Below, in pieces: positions 35,021-47,099 of a DNA stretch of 64,000 nucleotides. The DNA lies in assembly GCA_035700805.1 (NCBI GenBank), contig DASSOG010000020.1:5517-69516 (forward strand). Reading direction: 5' to 3'. The notes beneath the pieces are model-generated. The model did not search any database, had not been told where the DNA came from, and worked only from the letters and a program-made list of their open reading frames with translations. The position numbers and the translations under genes are program-made. The stretch comes from JAGWRI01 sp035700805 (GTDB lineage: Bacteria; Gemmatimonadota; Gemmatimonadetes; Gemmatimonadales; Gemmatimonadaceae). Numbering within the stretch: position 1 is the stretch's first letter; the number at the start of each line of letters is the position of its first letter.

Positions 35021-35668
35021 TCATGGCTCGGTCGCCGGTACTTGTGACGGCTGCTCGCGCCACGCCGGCCGGCTCATCAGGTCCACCACGGATTCCGCGA
35101 GTGCGTCGCGTCCCTCGCCGGTGACGGCGCTGAACGGAATCACGTGGTCGTCCGACACGCCCGCGCGGATCGCCAGTTCCGCCAGGCGCCCGGCGCGCTC
35201 GGAGGCGCGCAGCTTGTCCACCTTGGTGGCCGCCACGAGTGTGGGCGCGCCCAGGTCGGCCAGGAAATCCAGCATGGCCAGGTCGTCATCAGAGGGGTCC
35301 CGCCGCGCGTCCAGCAACTGGACCACGCCGCGCAGCTCCGCGCTGGACGCCAGATACCCTTCGATGAGCGGGCGCCATTCCGCCTTGCGCGTCTTGGAGA
35401 CGCGCGCGTACCCGTAGCCCGGCAGGTCCACGAGCGTGAACCGTCCGTTGATGGCAAAGAAGTTGATCTCGCGGGTGCGTCCCGGCGTGTTGCTCACGCG
35501 TGCCAGCTTGCGCCGCTTCACCAGCACATTCAGCAGTGAGGACTTGCCCACGTTGGAGCGGCCGGCAAAGGCGATTTCCGGCAGGCCCGGTGCGGGGCGC
35601 CACCCGTCGGCCGTGGCCATGGGGCCCAGGAACTCCACGGTACTGACCACAAGCGGATCGGCGGACAT
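35021..35668 (-). CDS. engB: ribosome biogenesis GTPase EngB/YsxC
   Basis: A 215-aa GTPase needed for large-subunit assembly. G motifs are GRSNVGKSS, NTPGRT, DLPGYGYARVS, ATKVDKL and SAVTGEG. ATG 35668 gives the normal family length. A TACATT hexamer ends seven bases before this ATG on the coding strand with no ribosome site between, so the mRNA may be leaderless. clpX lies upstream on the same strand. Confidence 0.93.
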   Translation of the reverse strand: MSADPLVVSTVEFLGPMATADGWRPAPGLPEIAFAGRSNVGKSSLLNVLVKRRKLARVSNTPGRTREINFFAINGRFTLVDLPGYGYARVSKTRKAEWRPLIEGYLASSAELRGVVQLLDARRDPSDDDLAMLDFLADLGAPTLVAATKVDKLRASERAGRLAELAIRAGVSDDHVIPFSAVTGEGRDALAESVVDLMSRPAWREQPSQVPATEP

Positions 35669-35746
35669 TGGCGAAATGTAACCCACCCGGACGGGTCATC
35701 CCACTCACCGTCCATCCCTTGTTGAGCGGCGCGCCGGCGCCCGGGC

Positions 35747-36994
<1,248 letters not shown>

Positions 36995-37050
36995 GTGCTG
37001 AAAACTCTACGACCCTGAAGATGGGAGAACGCGGTACGGGCCGATGCCTG

Positions 37051-37080
37051 AGGATACACCGCGGACGCGGGAATGGTCAA
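37051..37080 (-). promoter_or_regulatory. sigma70-type promoter for clpX
   Basis: On the minus strand TTGACC (37075-37080) and TATCCT (37051-37056) are 18 bases apart, in the clpP-clpX spacer. Transcription would start about 50 bases before the clpX ATG. Confidence 0.55.
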
Positions 37081-37119
37081 GCAATTGACGACCCACGCCG
37101 GGGAATGTTTTCACGCGGT

Positions 37120-37141
37120 TGGGGGCCATTCCGGGCCCCCA
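37120..37141 (-). terminator. hairpin after clpP
   Basis: TGGGGGCC and GGCCCCCA form a perfect 8-bp stem around a six-base loop, three bases past the clpP stop. There is no strong T-run. It probably attenuates or ends the tig-clpP transcript before the separate clpX promoter. Confidence 0.5.
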
Positions 37142-37144
37142 GGG

Positions 37145-37804
37145 TCATTTTGTCGCCGTTGGCGCCACCGGACCCTTGGCGGGCGTGATCTCGGCCGCGT
37201 TCGTGATGACCGTGTCCACCAGGCCGTAGTCCCGCGCCTCCTCGGCCGACATGAACCGGTCGCGGTCGGTGTCCTTCTCGATGGTCTCGATGGACTGCCC
37301 CGTGTGCTTGGCCATCAGCTCGTTGAGCTTCGAGCGCAGGTACAGGATTTCCCGGGCCTGGATCTCCATGTCCGAGGCCGTGCCGCCGCCACCACTCTGC
37401 GACGGCTGGTGGATCATGATGCGCGAATGCGGCAGCGCAATCCGCTTGCCCTTGGAACCGGCCGCGAGCAGGAACGCGCCCATGCTGGCCGCCATGCCCA
37501 TGCAGATCGTCTCCACCGGCGCCTTCAGGTACTGCATGGTGTCGTAGATGGCCAGGCCGGCGGACACACTCCCGCCCGGCGAGTTGATGTACAGGTGGAT
37601 GTCCCGCTCCGGGTTGTCCGCCTGCAGGAACAGGAGCTGCGCGATGATGATGTTCGCCACATCGTCCGTGACGGGCGTGCCCAGGAAGATGATGCGGTCC
37701 ATGAGCAGCCGAGAGAAGATGTCGTAGCTGCGCTCGCCACGGCTGGACCGCTCGATGACGTACGGAGGATAGATCGTAGACATGGGTGGGTTGGTGGTGC
37801 TCAT
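37145..37804 (-). CDS. clpP: ATP-dependent Clp protease proteolytic subunit ClpP
   Basis: A 219-aa serine protease forming the tetradecameric chamber. The catalytic Ser is in CMGMAASMGAFLL, His in SRIMIHQPS, and Asp in TDRDRFMSA. FSRLLMDRIIFLG and YINSPGGSVSAG are typical. ATG 37804 overlaps the tig stop (ATGA), so it is co-translated with trigger factor. The C-terminal extension (AAEITPAKGPVAPTATK) is short and Pro/Ala-rich. Confidence 0.96.
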   Translation of the reverse strand: MSTTNPPMSTIYPPYVIERSSRGERSYDIFSRLLMDRIIFLGTPVTDDVANIIIAQLLFLQADNPERDIHLYINSPGGSVSAGLAIYDTMQYLKAPVETICMGMAASMGAFLLAAGSKGKRIALPHSRIMIHQPSQSGGGGTASDMEIQAREILYLRSKLNELMAKHTGQSIETIEKDTDRDRFMSAEEARDYGLVDTVITNAAEITPAKGPVAPTATK

Positions 37805-39051
37805 CAGTTGGCCGTCTCCACGGTGTTTCGTTCCATCAGCCACGCGAAGACCTTCTCTTCGGTGATGCTCCGTTCGATTTCCTTGAGCCGCCCCGCCTTC
37901 TGGAGCGACGCGTACACCTGCCCGGGTTCGGCGTTCCGCTTCTTTGCCACTTCCGCCACCCGATCGTCCACGTCGGCCTCGGTGGCGGCCAGCTTCTCCC
38001 GCTCGGCCAGCGTGTCCACGATCAGGTCGCGACGCACCTGGCGCTCGGCCACCGGCTGGAATTCGGTGAGGAAGCGATCGCGCTCCTCTTCAGGAACCTG
38101 GTATGCCTGCAGGTAGGCCTGGATCGTCTGGTTGACCCAGGACGGCGGAACCTCGAAGGCGTTGGCGGCCGCGATCTGCTCCACCAGTTGCTGGCGGACC
38201 CCCGCGTCGGCCTCGCGCATCGCATGATCCTCCAGGTCCTTCCGGACCGTCGTGCGAAGCGCCTCCAGCGACTCGAAGTCCCCCACCTCGCGGGCAAATT
38301 CATCGTCCAGCTCGGGCAGCGACTTGCGCTTGACCTCCTGCAGCACCACGCGCACCGGCTTCGTCTTGCCGCGCTGCGCCTCGTCCGGAAAGTCGTCGGG
38401 CCAGCGGACGCCGTCTTCCCTGGTCTCGGAGGGCGACATGGCCATGATGAGTTCCTCGATACCCGGAATGGCCTGTCCACCGCCCAGCACGATGGTGTAT
38501 TCCTTGCCCTCGGGGATCGCGCCGTCGTCCTCGGCCGTGGCCAGGAGCACCGTCACCATGTCGCCCGGCAGCGGGCGCTCCAGCACGGGCGACCATGCGG
38601 CCTTCTGGTCGCGCAACTGGTCCAGTTGCTCCATCACCTGGGCGTCCGTGACCTCGGTGGTGCTGCGCTTGAGCGTGAAGCCGTCCAGCTTCGTGAGTTC
38701 GATTTCGGGACGGACTTCCACGTGGAGCTCAAAGCTCATCCCTTCGCCGTCGTTGAACTTGAGGTCGTGGACGTGCGGCTGGCTGGCCACCTTGAGCTTT
38801 TCCGTGTCCAGGACCTGCTTGTACGCCTCCTGCACCACGCGCTCGATCACTTCCTGGCGGATGGCGTCCTTGTACTTCTTCTTGACCAGTTGCGCCGGCG
38901 CCTTGCCCGGGCGAAAGCCCGGCAGGCGGACGCTGGACGCATAGCGGCGGGCGGTGGTGTTCTCCACGTCCTGTACGGACGCCGCGGGAACGGTGATGGC
39001 CAGCAGGCGTTCGACGCCGCCGCTCTTTTTCGTGGTGATCTGGATGTCCAT
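37804..39051 (-). CDS. tig: trigger factor
   Basis: A 415-aa ribosome-bound chaperone with peptidyl-prolyl isomerase activity. The ribosome-docking signature is RLPGFRPGKAPAQLVKKKY. The FKBP-like domain follows (about 150-240: LPGDMVTVLLATAEDDG), and then the helical C-terminal cradle (about 250-400). The order tig-clpP-clpX is the classical proteostasis cluster. Confidence 0.95.
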   Translation of the reverse strand: MDIQITTKKSGGVERLLAITVPAASVQDVENTTARRYASSVRLPGFRPGKAPAQLVKKKYKDAIRQEVIERVVQEAYKQVLDTEKLKVASQPHVHDLKFNDGEGMSFELHVEVRPEIELTKLDGFTLKRSTTEVTDAQVMEQLDQLRDQKAAWSPVLERPLPGDMVTVLLATAEDDGAIPEGKEYTIVLGGGQAIPGIEELIMAMSPSETREDGVRWPDDFPDEAQRGKTKPVRVVLQEVKRKSLPELDDEFAREVGDFESLEALRTTVRKDLEDHAMREADAGVRQQLVEQIAAANAFEVPPSWVNQTIQAYLQAYQVPEEERDRFLTEFQPVAERQVRRDLIVDTLAEREKLAATEADVDDRVAEVAKKRNAEPGQVYASLQKAGRLKEIERSITEEKVFAWLMERNTVETAN

Positions 39052-39227
39052 GAGTCGGAATCTGGGTGCCCGGGTGCCAAATCCAGCCCGGTTTGGGAGG
39101 GCCTGACTGGCCGGGCATAAACTGCCATTTCAGTGTCCCGAAAGCTAACCGCCGGCGGGAGAGGGGCATAGGGTGGCGGTGCGGAGGGCCCATCGGAAAG
39201 CATCAGGGGCCGCGCCTCCATCACCCG

Positions 39228-39382
39228 TCCGTTGAGTTCCGTTTCACTCCGGCAGTTTCCGTATCATTGCACTCGGAGTTTCCTGATGGGCAGCATTGCC
39301 CGCTCGCGTGACGTGCCTGGCAGCAGGAAGCTCCGAGCGCGTCCGATACGGACTGGAACCGCACGGCACGGAAACCGACGGA
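39228..39382. repeat. GATACGGA/TCCGTATC inverted-repeat element, copy B
   Basis: The 413-base stretch 39052-39464 between tig and the tRNA contains a nested inverted repeat. The left arm starts TCCGTTGAGTTCCGTTTC and includes TCCGTATC (39258-39265). The right arm has GATACGGA (39345-39352) and ends CCGACGGA. An inner pair, ACTCGGAGTTTCCTG against CAGGAAGCTCCGAG, extends the stem. The rest of the stretch shows no gene. Confidence 0.6.
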
Positions 39383-39464
39383 CACAACCAAGGCCGTACC
39401 TGGAAATTGCGGGAATCACGGTCCTTCGCTTCGACCCACCAAATCGCGCGAGGCCGCACCGCCA

Positions 39465-39546
39465 TGCGAGAGGGGGGACTCGAACCCCCACGCCTTTCGG
39501 CACAGGATCCTAAGTCCTGCGCGGCTACCAATTACGCCACTCTCGC
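39465..39546 (-). tRNA. tRNA-Leu (anticodon UAG)
   Basis: Read on the minus strand: acceptor GCGAGAG pairs with CTCTCGC, D-arm GGCGTAATTGGTAGCC, anticodon arm CAGGA-CTTAGGA-TCCTG with anticodon TAG, a long variable arm (GCCGAAAGGC) typical of leucine tRNAs, and the T-arm GGGGGTTCGAGTCCCCC. The discriminator is A. CCA is not encoded. Confidence 0.95.
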
Positions 39547-39683
39547 GTGCCGTAAATACTACGCGGCGCCAGCAGCAACGTCACGCCGACCCACACGCCG
39601 GGCGCACCGGCGGGCTCACCGCCGGGCTCACCGGCGGCAGGGCCGGCCGCGCCCACCCTGGTGCGCTCCCGGGGGCACGGCCC

Positions 39684-39720
39684 CAAAAAGCGGCGGGCCG
39701 CCGGATGCCGGCGGCCCGCC
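39684..39720 (-). terminator. Rho-independent terminator of the HtrA gene
   Basis: A perfect 13-bp stem GGCGGGCCGCCGG (39708-39720 and 39692-39704) with a three-base loop is followed on the minus strand by GCTTTTTGG. It lies 24 bases after the HtrA stop and is oriented for that gene. Confidence 0.85.
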
Positions 39721-39743
39721 ACTCACTGCCCGTCACGCTGCCC

Positions 39744-41357
39744 TCATCGCTCGATCTTGACGTTCACCGTCCGCGTCTGCTGGTTGCCAATGTTGTACAC
39801 CAGCAGTTGCAGGTACTTGCCCGAGGGCACCGCCTTCACGGCCGCCGTCAGGTCATCCGCGGACTTGATCGGCATCTGCCTGGGATAGAGGCTCTGCACG
39901 ATGATGTCGCTGGACGCCAGGAGCCCGGAGCTGGTGGACGACGGACTGGGAAACGCCGGGCCGTTGGGTGAAACGTCAGTGACCAGCAGGCCCCCGCTGT
40001 ACTGCGACGGAATGGAGTCCTGCGTGACCAGTTGCGGCGGGACGGGCGCCACCGAAATACCCAGCGTGGATTCCGCCGTGGCCCCGCTTGATTCGGCGGC
40101 GCCGGAGTTGTCGCGGGCCGCCGCCTGCGTGGCCGGTGTGGCCGGCGGCGCGGCCAGGGTCACCTTGAGCTGCTTGTCCTGATTTCCCGCGCGCTTCACG
40201 TCCACGGTGACCGTCTCGCCCGGATGGTACCGCCGGATGATGCGCTGCAGCCCGGCCACGTCCTTCACGTTCTGCCCGTTCACGGCCACGATGACGTCAC
40301 CGGGCTTCGCCCCGGCCTTCTCGGCGGGGTTCGGCTGGTTGCCGTTGTCCGTGAAGCCGCCGATGACGGCGCCATGAATGCTGTCCAGGCCGGCGATGTC
40401 GGCGTCCGACGCATCCGCATCGCGCACGCTCACGCCGAGCACGGCGCGCCGCACATGTCCGTACTGGATGAAGTCATTCATCACCTCGCGGGCCAGCGAG
40501 ATGGGGATGGCAAAGCCGTAGCCGGCAAAGTACCCGGTGCCGCTGGCCAGCGCGCTGTTGATGCCGATGACCTGCCCCTGCAGGTTCACCAGCGGCCCGC
40601 CGCTGTTGCCCGGGTTGATGGCCGCATCGGTCTGGATGTAATCCATGATCGCGTATGGATTGTCCCGCGTATTCAGCAGGCCGTTCAACTGCCGCCCCTT
40701 GGCGCTCACGATGCCGGCGGTGACGGTGAAGTTGAGGCCCAGCGGATTGCCGACGGCCAGCACCCACTGGCCGATGTGCGCGCTGGAGTCGTTCCCCAAT
40801 TCCACGGTGGGCAGGTCGCGCGCGTCAATCTTGATGAGCGCCACGTCCGTCGTGGGGTCGCGGCCGATCAGCTTGGCGGTGAAGGTCCGGTTGTCCAGCA
40901 GCTTCACCGTCAGCTTCGTGGCCAGGTCGCCATTGTCGGCCACCACGTGGTTGTTGGTGAGGATGTAGCCGTCCTTCGAGACGATGAAGCCCGTGCCACT
41001 CGCCTCTTCCGGCTGGTCGCTGGGGGGCTGCTGGAACTGGCGGAAGAACTGTTCAAATCCGGGTGGGACATTCGGCGGCACCACTCGCCGCGTGGTGCGC
41101 GGGCGCTGCGTCTCCGCCTGGATGGACACCACGGCCGGCCGGACGGTGTTGGCTACCCACTCGAAGGCGTCTGAAAAGGCATCCGCGGCCTTGGTCGATG
41201 GCGGCGGGGTGAGCTTGGCCGTCGCGAACTCCGGCCGCGACGCCTGCGCCCAGCTCAGGCTGGTCAGGTTGAACCCCGACGCAAAGATCAATCCGCAAAG
41301 GAACGCCACCACCACGGCGGCGCCGAGTCTCACGCGTGCAATTCTTGACATGGTCAT
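39744..41357 (-). CDS. Do/DegQ-like periplasmic serine protease (HtrA)
   Basis: A 537-aa envelope quality-control protease. It has an N-terminal signal or anchor (LGAAVVVAFLCGLIFASGF), the trypsin-like triad as LTNNHVV (His), TTDVALIKI (Asp) and NPGNSGGPLV (Ser), and two PDZ domains (about 295-385 and 430-530), the first with EKAGAKPGDVIVAVNG. Between them is an Ala/Thr/Pro-rich linker. It degrades or refolds damaged exported proteins. It sits beside dnaK, in keeping with a stress-response role. Confidence 0.93.
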   Translation of the reverse strand: MTMSRIARVRLGAAVVVAFLCGLIFASGFNLTSLSWAQASRPEFATAKLTPPPSTKAADAFSDAFEWVANTVRPAVVSIQAETQRPRTTRRVVPPNVPPGFEQFFRQFQQPPSDQPEEASGTGFIVSKDGYILTNNHVVADNGDLATKLTVKLLDNRTFTAKLIGRDPTTDVALIKIDARDLPTVELGNDSSAHIGQWVLAVGNPLGLNFTVTAGIVSAKGRQLNGLLNTRDNPYAIMDYIQTDAAINPGNSGGPLVNLQGQVIGINSALASGTGYFAGYGFAIPISLAREVMNDFIQYGHVRRAVLGVSVRDADASDADIAGLDSIHGAVIGGFTDNGNQPNPAEKAGAKPGDVIVAVNGQNVKDVAGLQRIIRRYHPGETVTVDVKRAGNQDKQLKVTLAAPPATPATQAAARDNSGAAESSGATAESTLGISVAPVPPQLVTQDSIPSQYSGGLLVTDVSPNGPAFPSPSSTSSGLLASSDIIVQSLYPRQMPIKSADDLTAAVKAVPSGKYLQLLVYNIGNQQTRTVNVKIER

Positions 41358-41496
41358 TGTTCCGTCTGAGTTGACACCTGATTGCTACCCGGCCGGGGGC
41401 CCGATGGTTCGCCACGGCCCGCGCGGTTTCCGCGCTTTGCCCTGTTGGACACATAGCGCGCCCGCGTGGTTTCCGCGAGGGTGCGCCGCCAACGGA

Positions 41497-41530
41497 CGCG
41501 GGCGCCGGAGACAATCCCCCGGCGCCCGCG
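41497..41530. terminator. stem-loop after dnaK
   Basis: CGCGGGCGCCGG (41497-41508) and CCGGCGCCCGCG (41519-41530) form a perfect 12-bp stem with a ten-base loop, 18 bases after the dnaK stop on the minus strand. No T-run follows. Confidence 0.55.
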
Positions 41531-41548
41531 CACGTTCGTCCCGCAAGG

Positions 41549-43495
<1,947 letters not shown>

Positions 43496-43707
43496 TGCTT
43501 TTCCTGGTTGGTGAAGGACCGGACGCCAGTCGCCCGGCCAATGTGCCCCCAACGGAGCAAGTCCGGGACCGGGTTTTTGCGCCAAAGTGACAGCAACACC
43601 CGTTGATTACCTTTCCAAAGTCTGGCAGGTTGGCTCCGGCGCGGCACGCGTGACGATCCGGCAGGGCCATCGCGGGGCAGGCTGACGCCCCCTCAACCAG
43701 CGAACTG

Positions 43708-44481
43708 ATGATCCCCCTCAGCGACGAAAACGTCCTCGTGCGGCCGCCGTTCATGACCTGGATGCTCGTGATCGCCGTGTTTGCCGTCTGGATCGTGGTC
43801 CAGGGGGCGGGGTTCGACGACCTGCGGCTGGTGACCAGCATCTGCAACCTGGGGATGGTGCCCGGCGAGCTCACGCGGCAGGCGCCGCTGGGCAGCGGGA
43901 TTCCCCTGGCGCCCGGGCTGGCCTGCGTGATTGACGATTCGGCCATCAACTTCCTGACGCCGCTCATCGCCATGTTCCTGCACGGCGGCTGGATGCACAT
44001 CCTGGGCAACATGGTGTTCTTCCTGGTGTTCGCGCGCGCGGTGGAGGACACCATGGGGCCCGGGCGGTTCCTGGCCTTCTACCTCATCTGCGGGCTCATC
44101 GCGGCGGCGGCGCAGGTGGCGTCGGATCCCGCGTCTCCCATCCCCACGGTGGGGGCCTCGGGCGCCATCTCCGGCGTAATGGGCGCGTACCTGCTGCTCT
44201 ATCCTCGCGTTCGCATCCACGAATTCTTCTTCTTCATCATCTTCTTCAAGATCTTCCGGCTCCCCGCGTGGCTGGTGCTGCTCTGGTGGTTTGCGCTGCA
44301 GATGGCGGAGGCACTCCCGTCGCTGCGGACCCCCGGAGCGGATCTGACCGGGGGCGTGGCGGTGTGGGCGCACGTGGGCGGCTTCCTGGCGGGGATGGCG
44401 CTCATCCACCTGTTCGTGAAGCCCGAGTTCATGGCGCAGCGTCGCCGGCTGATGGCGTCCCTCCAGCCATTTCATGCCTAG
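43708..44481 (+). CDS. rhomboid family intramembrane serine protease
   Basis: A 257-aa six-helix membrane protease. The catalytic Ser is in TVGASGAISGVMG and His in WAHVGGFLAGM; HGGWMHILGNMVFF is the conserved helix-2 segment with the oxyanion His and Asn. It cleaves transmembrane substrates within the bilayer; targets are unknown. The DUF47 gene follows 70 bases later. Confidence 0.92.
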   Translation: MIPLSDENVLVRPPFMTWMLVIAVFAVWIVVQGAGFDDLRLVTSICNLGMVPGELTRQAPLGSGIPLAPGLACVIDDSAINFLTPLIAMFLHGGWMHILGNMVFFLVFARAVEDTMGPGRFLAFYLICGLIAAAAQVASDPASPIPTVGASGAISGVMGAYLLLYPRVRIHEFFFFIIFFKIFRLPAWLVLLWWFALQMAEALPSLRTPGADLTGGVAVWAHVGGFLAGMALIHLFVKPEFMAQRRRLMASLQPFHA

Positions 44482-44551
44482 CGCGCCTCGCCCCTTACCC
44501 ATGCCCAAGCGCGGCGACTACCTTCCGTTCGGTTCCACTCCCTGACTCCCA

Positions 44552-45169
44552 ATGTTTGGCCGACTGATTCCGCACGACGAGCAATTCTTCCACTCGTTCA
44601 ACGAGCTGGCCGACCTGCTGGGGCAGGCGGCCCAGGAGCTCGTGAAGCTTTTTGACGAACCCGAGCGGGCGGTGCAGCACGGCCGGGCCATCAAGGAAAT
44701 CGAGCATAAGGCCGATGCACTGACGGCGGCCGTCAACGTCCGGTTGAACAAGACCTTCATCACGCCGTTCGACCGCGAAGACATCCACGTGCTGGTGCTG
44801 CGGCTGGACGACGTGATCGACCTGCTGGACGGGGTGGCCCGCCGCTATGAGATGCTGCACATCCACGACGTGCGGCCGCCGGCCCGCGAGCTGGCCCGCG
44901 TGCTGGTGCAGGCGTCCGAACACCTGAAGGAAGCGGTGCGCTGCATCCGGAAGCCCGCGTTGGTGGAGGAGCAGGTAGACGCGGTCAAGGCGCTGGAGGA
45001 GGAGGCCGATACGATCTACGAACAGGCCATGGGGGCGCTCTTTGCCAATGGCGCAGAGCCGCTGGAAGTGATGAAGTGGAAGGAGATGTTCGACACCCTG
45101 GAACGCACCACCGACTACTGCATGCGGGTGGCCCAGGTGCTGCGGAGCATCTCCCTCAAGAACGCCTGA
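44552..45169 (+). CDS. DUF47 family PhoU-like phosphate transport accessory protein
   Basis: A 205-aa all-helical protein of the DUF47/Pit accessory family: FFHSFNELADLLGQAAQEL at the start, then HKADALTAAVNVRLNKTFITPFDREDIHVLVLRLDDVIDLLD. These proteins bind metals and regulate PiT transporters. The PiT gene begins one base after its stop, which supports the pairing. Confidence 0.92.
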   Translation: MFGRLIPHDEQFFHSFNELADLLGQAAQELVKLFDEPERAVQHGRAIKEIEHKADALTAAVNVRLNKTFITPFDREDIHVLVLRLDDVIDLLDGVARRYEMLHIHDVRPPARELARVLVQASEHLKEAVRCIRKPALVEEQVDAVKALEEEADTIYEQAMGALFANGAEPLEVMKWKEMFDTLERTTDYCMRVAQVLRSISLKNA

Positions 45170-45170
45170 C

Positions 45171-46208
45171 GTGGCTGCCTTCGTCGTCGCGATCATCGTC
45201 TTCGCGCTGATCTTCGACTTCAGTAACGGGTTCCACGATTCGGCCAATTCCATTGCCACGATTGTCGGCACGCGGGTCCTGAGCCCGCTGGCGGCCGTGG
45301 TGTGGGCGGCCACCTTCAACTTCGCCGCGCTCTTCATCGTCAAGACGGCGGTGGCCAAGGCCATCGGCAGCGGCATGGTGGACCAGGCCATCGTCACGCC
45401 CAACGTGATCCTGGCCGCGCTGCTCGGCGCCATCGCGTGGAACGTCCTCACCTGGTACTTCGGCATCCCCTCCAGTTCCTCGCACGCGCTCATCGGCGGC
45501 TACGCCGGCGCCGCGATTTCCAAGGCGGGCATCGGGGCAATCCTCTGGGGGCTCAAGTGGAAGCAGACGCTGGCCTTCATCGTGATCTCGCCGATGGTGG
45601 GCCTGGTGGCCGGCTTCACGCTCATGATCGCGGTGTACTGGGCCTTCCGCCGCGCCGCGCCAGCCAAGGTGGACCGATTCTTCCGGCCGGCCCAGCTGGC
45701 CAGCTCGGCCTTGCTCTCGCTGTCGCACGGCGGCAACGACGCGCAGAAGACCATGGGCATCATCGTGGCGCTGCTGGTGGCGTCGCATCCCACGTTCGCG
45801 CACGAGACGGGGATGCTGCGTCACCTCTACCTGACGGACGCCAGCTCCGTGCCGCTCTGGATTGAGGTGTCGGCTTACACGTCCATCTCGCTGGGCACCC
45901 TCTTTGGCGGGTGGCGCATTGTGCACACCATGGGTTCGCGCATCACCAAGCTGCGGCCGGTGGGTGGCTTCTGCGCCGAGACGGGTGGCGCGCTGGCCAT
46001 CTTCATCGCCACGGGGTTCGGCATTCCCGTGAGCACCACGCACACCATCACGGGCTCCATCGTTGGCGTGGGCGCCACGCAGCGGCTCTCGGCGGTACGC
46101 TGGGGTATCGCCGGTCGCATTGTCTGGGCATGGGTGCTCACCATCCCGGCGGCGGGGGCGTTTGCCGCGGTGAGCTACATCGTGCTGAGGGCCGTGACCG
46201 GGGCCTAG
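45171..46208 (+). CDS. pit: PiT family inorganic phosphate transporter
   Basis: A 345-aa inner-membrane symporter with about ten helices. The duplicated PiT signature is seen as FSNGFHDSANSIATIVGTRVL and HGGNDAQKTMGIIV. It imports phosphate (often as a metal complex). The start is GTG 45171, one base after the DUF47 stop. It ends one base from the convergent uridine kinase gene, with no terminator between. Confidence 0.94.
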   Translation: MAAFVVAIIVFALIFDFSNGFHDSANSIATIVGTRVLSPLAAVVWAATFNFAALFIVKTAVAKAIGSGMVDQAIVTPNVILAALLGAIAWNVLTWYFGIPSSSSHALIGGYAGAAISKAGIGAILWGLKWKQTLAFIVISPMVGLVAGFTLMIAVYWAFRRAAPAKVDRFFRPAQLASSALLSLSHGGNDAQKTMGIIVALLVASHPTFAHETGMLRHLYLTDASSVPLWIEVSAYTSISLGTLFGGWRIVHTMGSRITKLRPVGGFCAETGGALAIFIATGFGIPVSTTHTITGSIVGVGATQRLSAVRWGIAGRIVWAWVLTIPAAGAFAAVSYIVLRAVTGA

Positions 46209-46209
46209 G

Positions 46210-46836
46210 CTACGATCGCGCCTCCGCGAGTTCCTGCCGGATGCGCGCGACGATCATCCCGGTGGCCACGGTGTTGTGCCCGCCGCGCGGCACGATCAGG
46301 TCGGCGTAGCGCTTGCTTGGCTCCACGAACTGCAGGTGCATGGGCTGTACCGTGTTCACGTATTGCTCCAGGATTTCGTCCAGGGGACGCCCGCGCTTGC
46401 GGATGTCGCGCCGGATGCGACGGATGAGCCGGATGTCGGCGTCGGCGTCCACGAACACCTTCACGTCGCAGCGGTCGCGCACCCCCGGCTCCACGAACAG
46501 CAGGATGCCGTCGAGGATCACCACGGGGACGGCCGGCACCGCCACAGTCTGCGGGCTGCGCAAGTGCTGGACGAAGTCGTACACGGGCTTCTCGATGGCC
46601 TGGCCCTGGCCCAGCGCCGCCATCTGCTGCTCCAGCAGCTCCCAGTCCATGGAATTCGGGTGGTCCCAGTTGACATGGCGCCGCTCCTCCAGCGAGAGCT
46701 CGGAGAAGTTCCGGTAGTAGGCATCCATGTCGATGCACGCCACTGACGTCTCGGTCAGCGACCCCGCCACCTTGCGCGCCAGGGTGGACTTGCCCGAGCC
46801 GGTGCCACCGGCAATCCCGATGATGAGGGGTTTCAC
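46210..46836 (-). CDS. udk: uridine kinase
   Basis: A 208-aa nucleoside kinase of pyrimidine salvage, phosphorylating uridine and cytidine. Walker A is GIAGGTGSGKSTLAR; DMDAYYRNFSELS, NWDHPNSMDWELL and RRIRRDIRKRGR are family motifs. The start GTG 46836 is chosen because family similarity begins there; upstream in-frame sequence is low-complexity. A G-rich potential quadruplex lies 120 bases upstream on the coding strand. Confidence 0.93.
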   Translation of the reverse strand: MKPLIIGIAGGTGSGKSTLARKVAGSLTETSVACIDMDAYYRNFSELSLEERRHVNWDHPNSMDWELLEQQMAALGQGQAIEKPVYDFVQHLRSPQTVAVPAVPVVILDGILLFVEPGVRDRCDVKVFVDADADIRLIRRIRRDIRKRGRPLDEILEQYVNTVQPMHLQFVEPSKRYADLIVPRGGHNTVATGMIVARIRQELAEARS

Positions 46837-46956
46837 GCTGAGGGTCCGGTTGGCGGTGCGCTGGAGGATGGGGCCGGTGAAAGGTGACGGGAGGCCGAAC
46901 GGCCCGTCAACTGGCGCGGGACTTCCACCCTCGGCACACGCCGCGCTCCGCGCACG

Positions 46957-46990
46957 CCCTCGCCCGCCCGCCGCCCTCGCCCGCCCGCCG
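46957..46990 (-). repeat. 17-bp tandem duplication, potential G-quadruplex upstream of udk
   Basis: CCCTCGCCCGCCCGCCG occurs twice in direct tandem. On the minus strand, which is the udk coding strand, this gives repeated GGG tracts with loops of one to four bases, fitting the G3N1-7 quadruplex pattern. It lies in the 263-base spacer between divergent udk and add, where nothing else is clear. Confidence 0.5.
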
Positions 46991-47099
46991 CCCGCGCATG
47001 CCCGCCGCTCCCGGCGTGACCTGCCACGCGCTAGCTTGTTCACATGAAACGCATATGGTCGGCTGCGGCGGGCGCCGACACGTCCACTTGGGTCGTGCG

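Noticed and set aside
39590..39650. Short repeats of CGGGCTCACCG suggesting a CRISPR-like or tandem array.
   Set aside because: Units are short, imperfect and few, with no spacers of equal length; no CRISPR array or cas gene is seen anywhere in the window.
43496..43707. CIRCE/HrcA operator upstream of dnaK.
   Set aside because: No TTAGCACTC inverted repeat or similar spaced palindrome could be found in the spacer.
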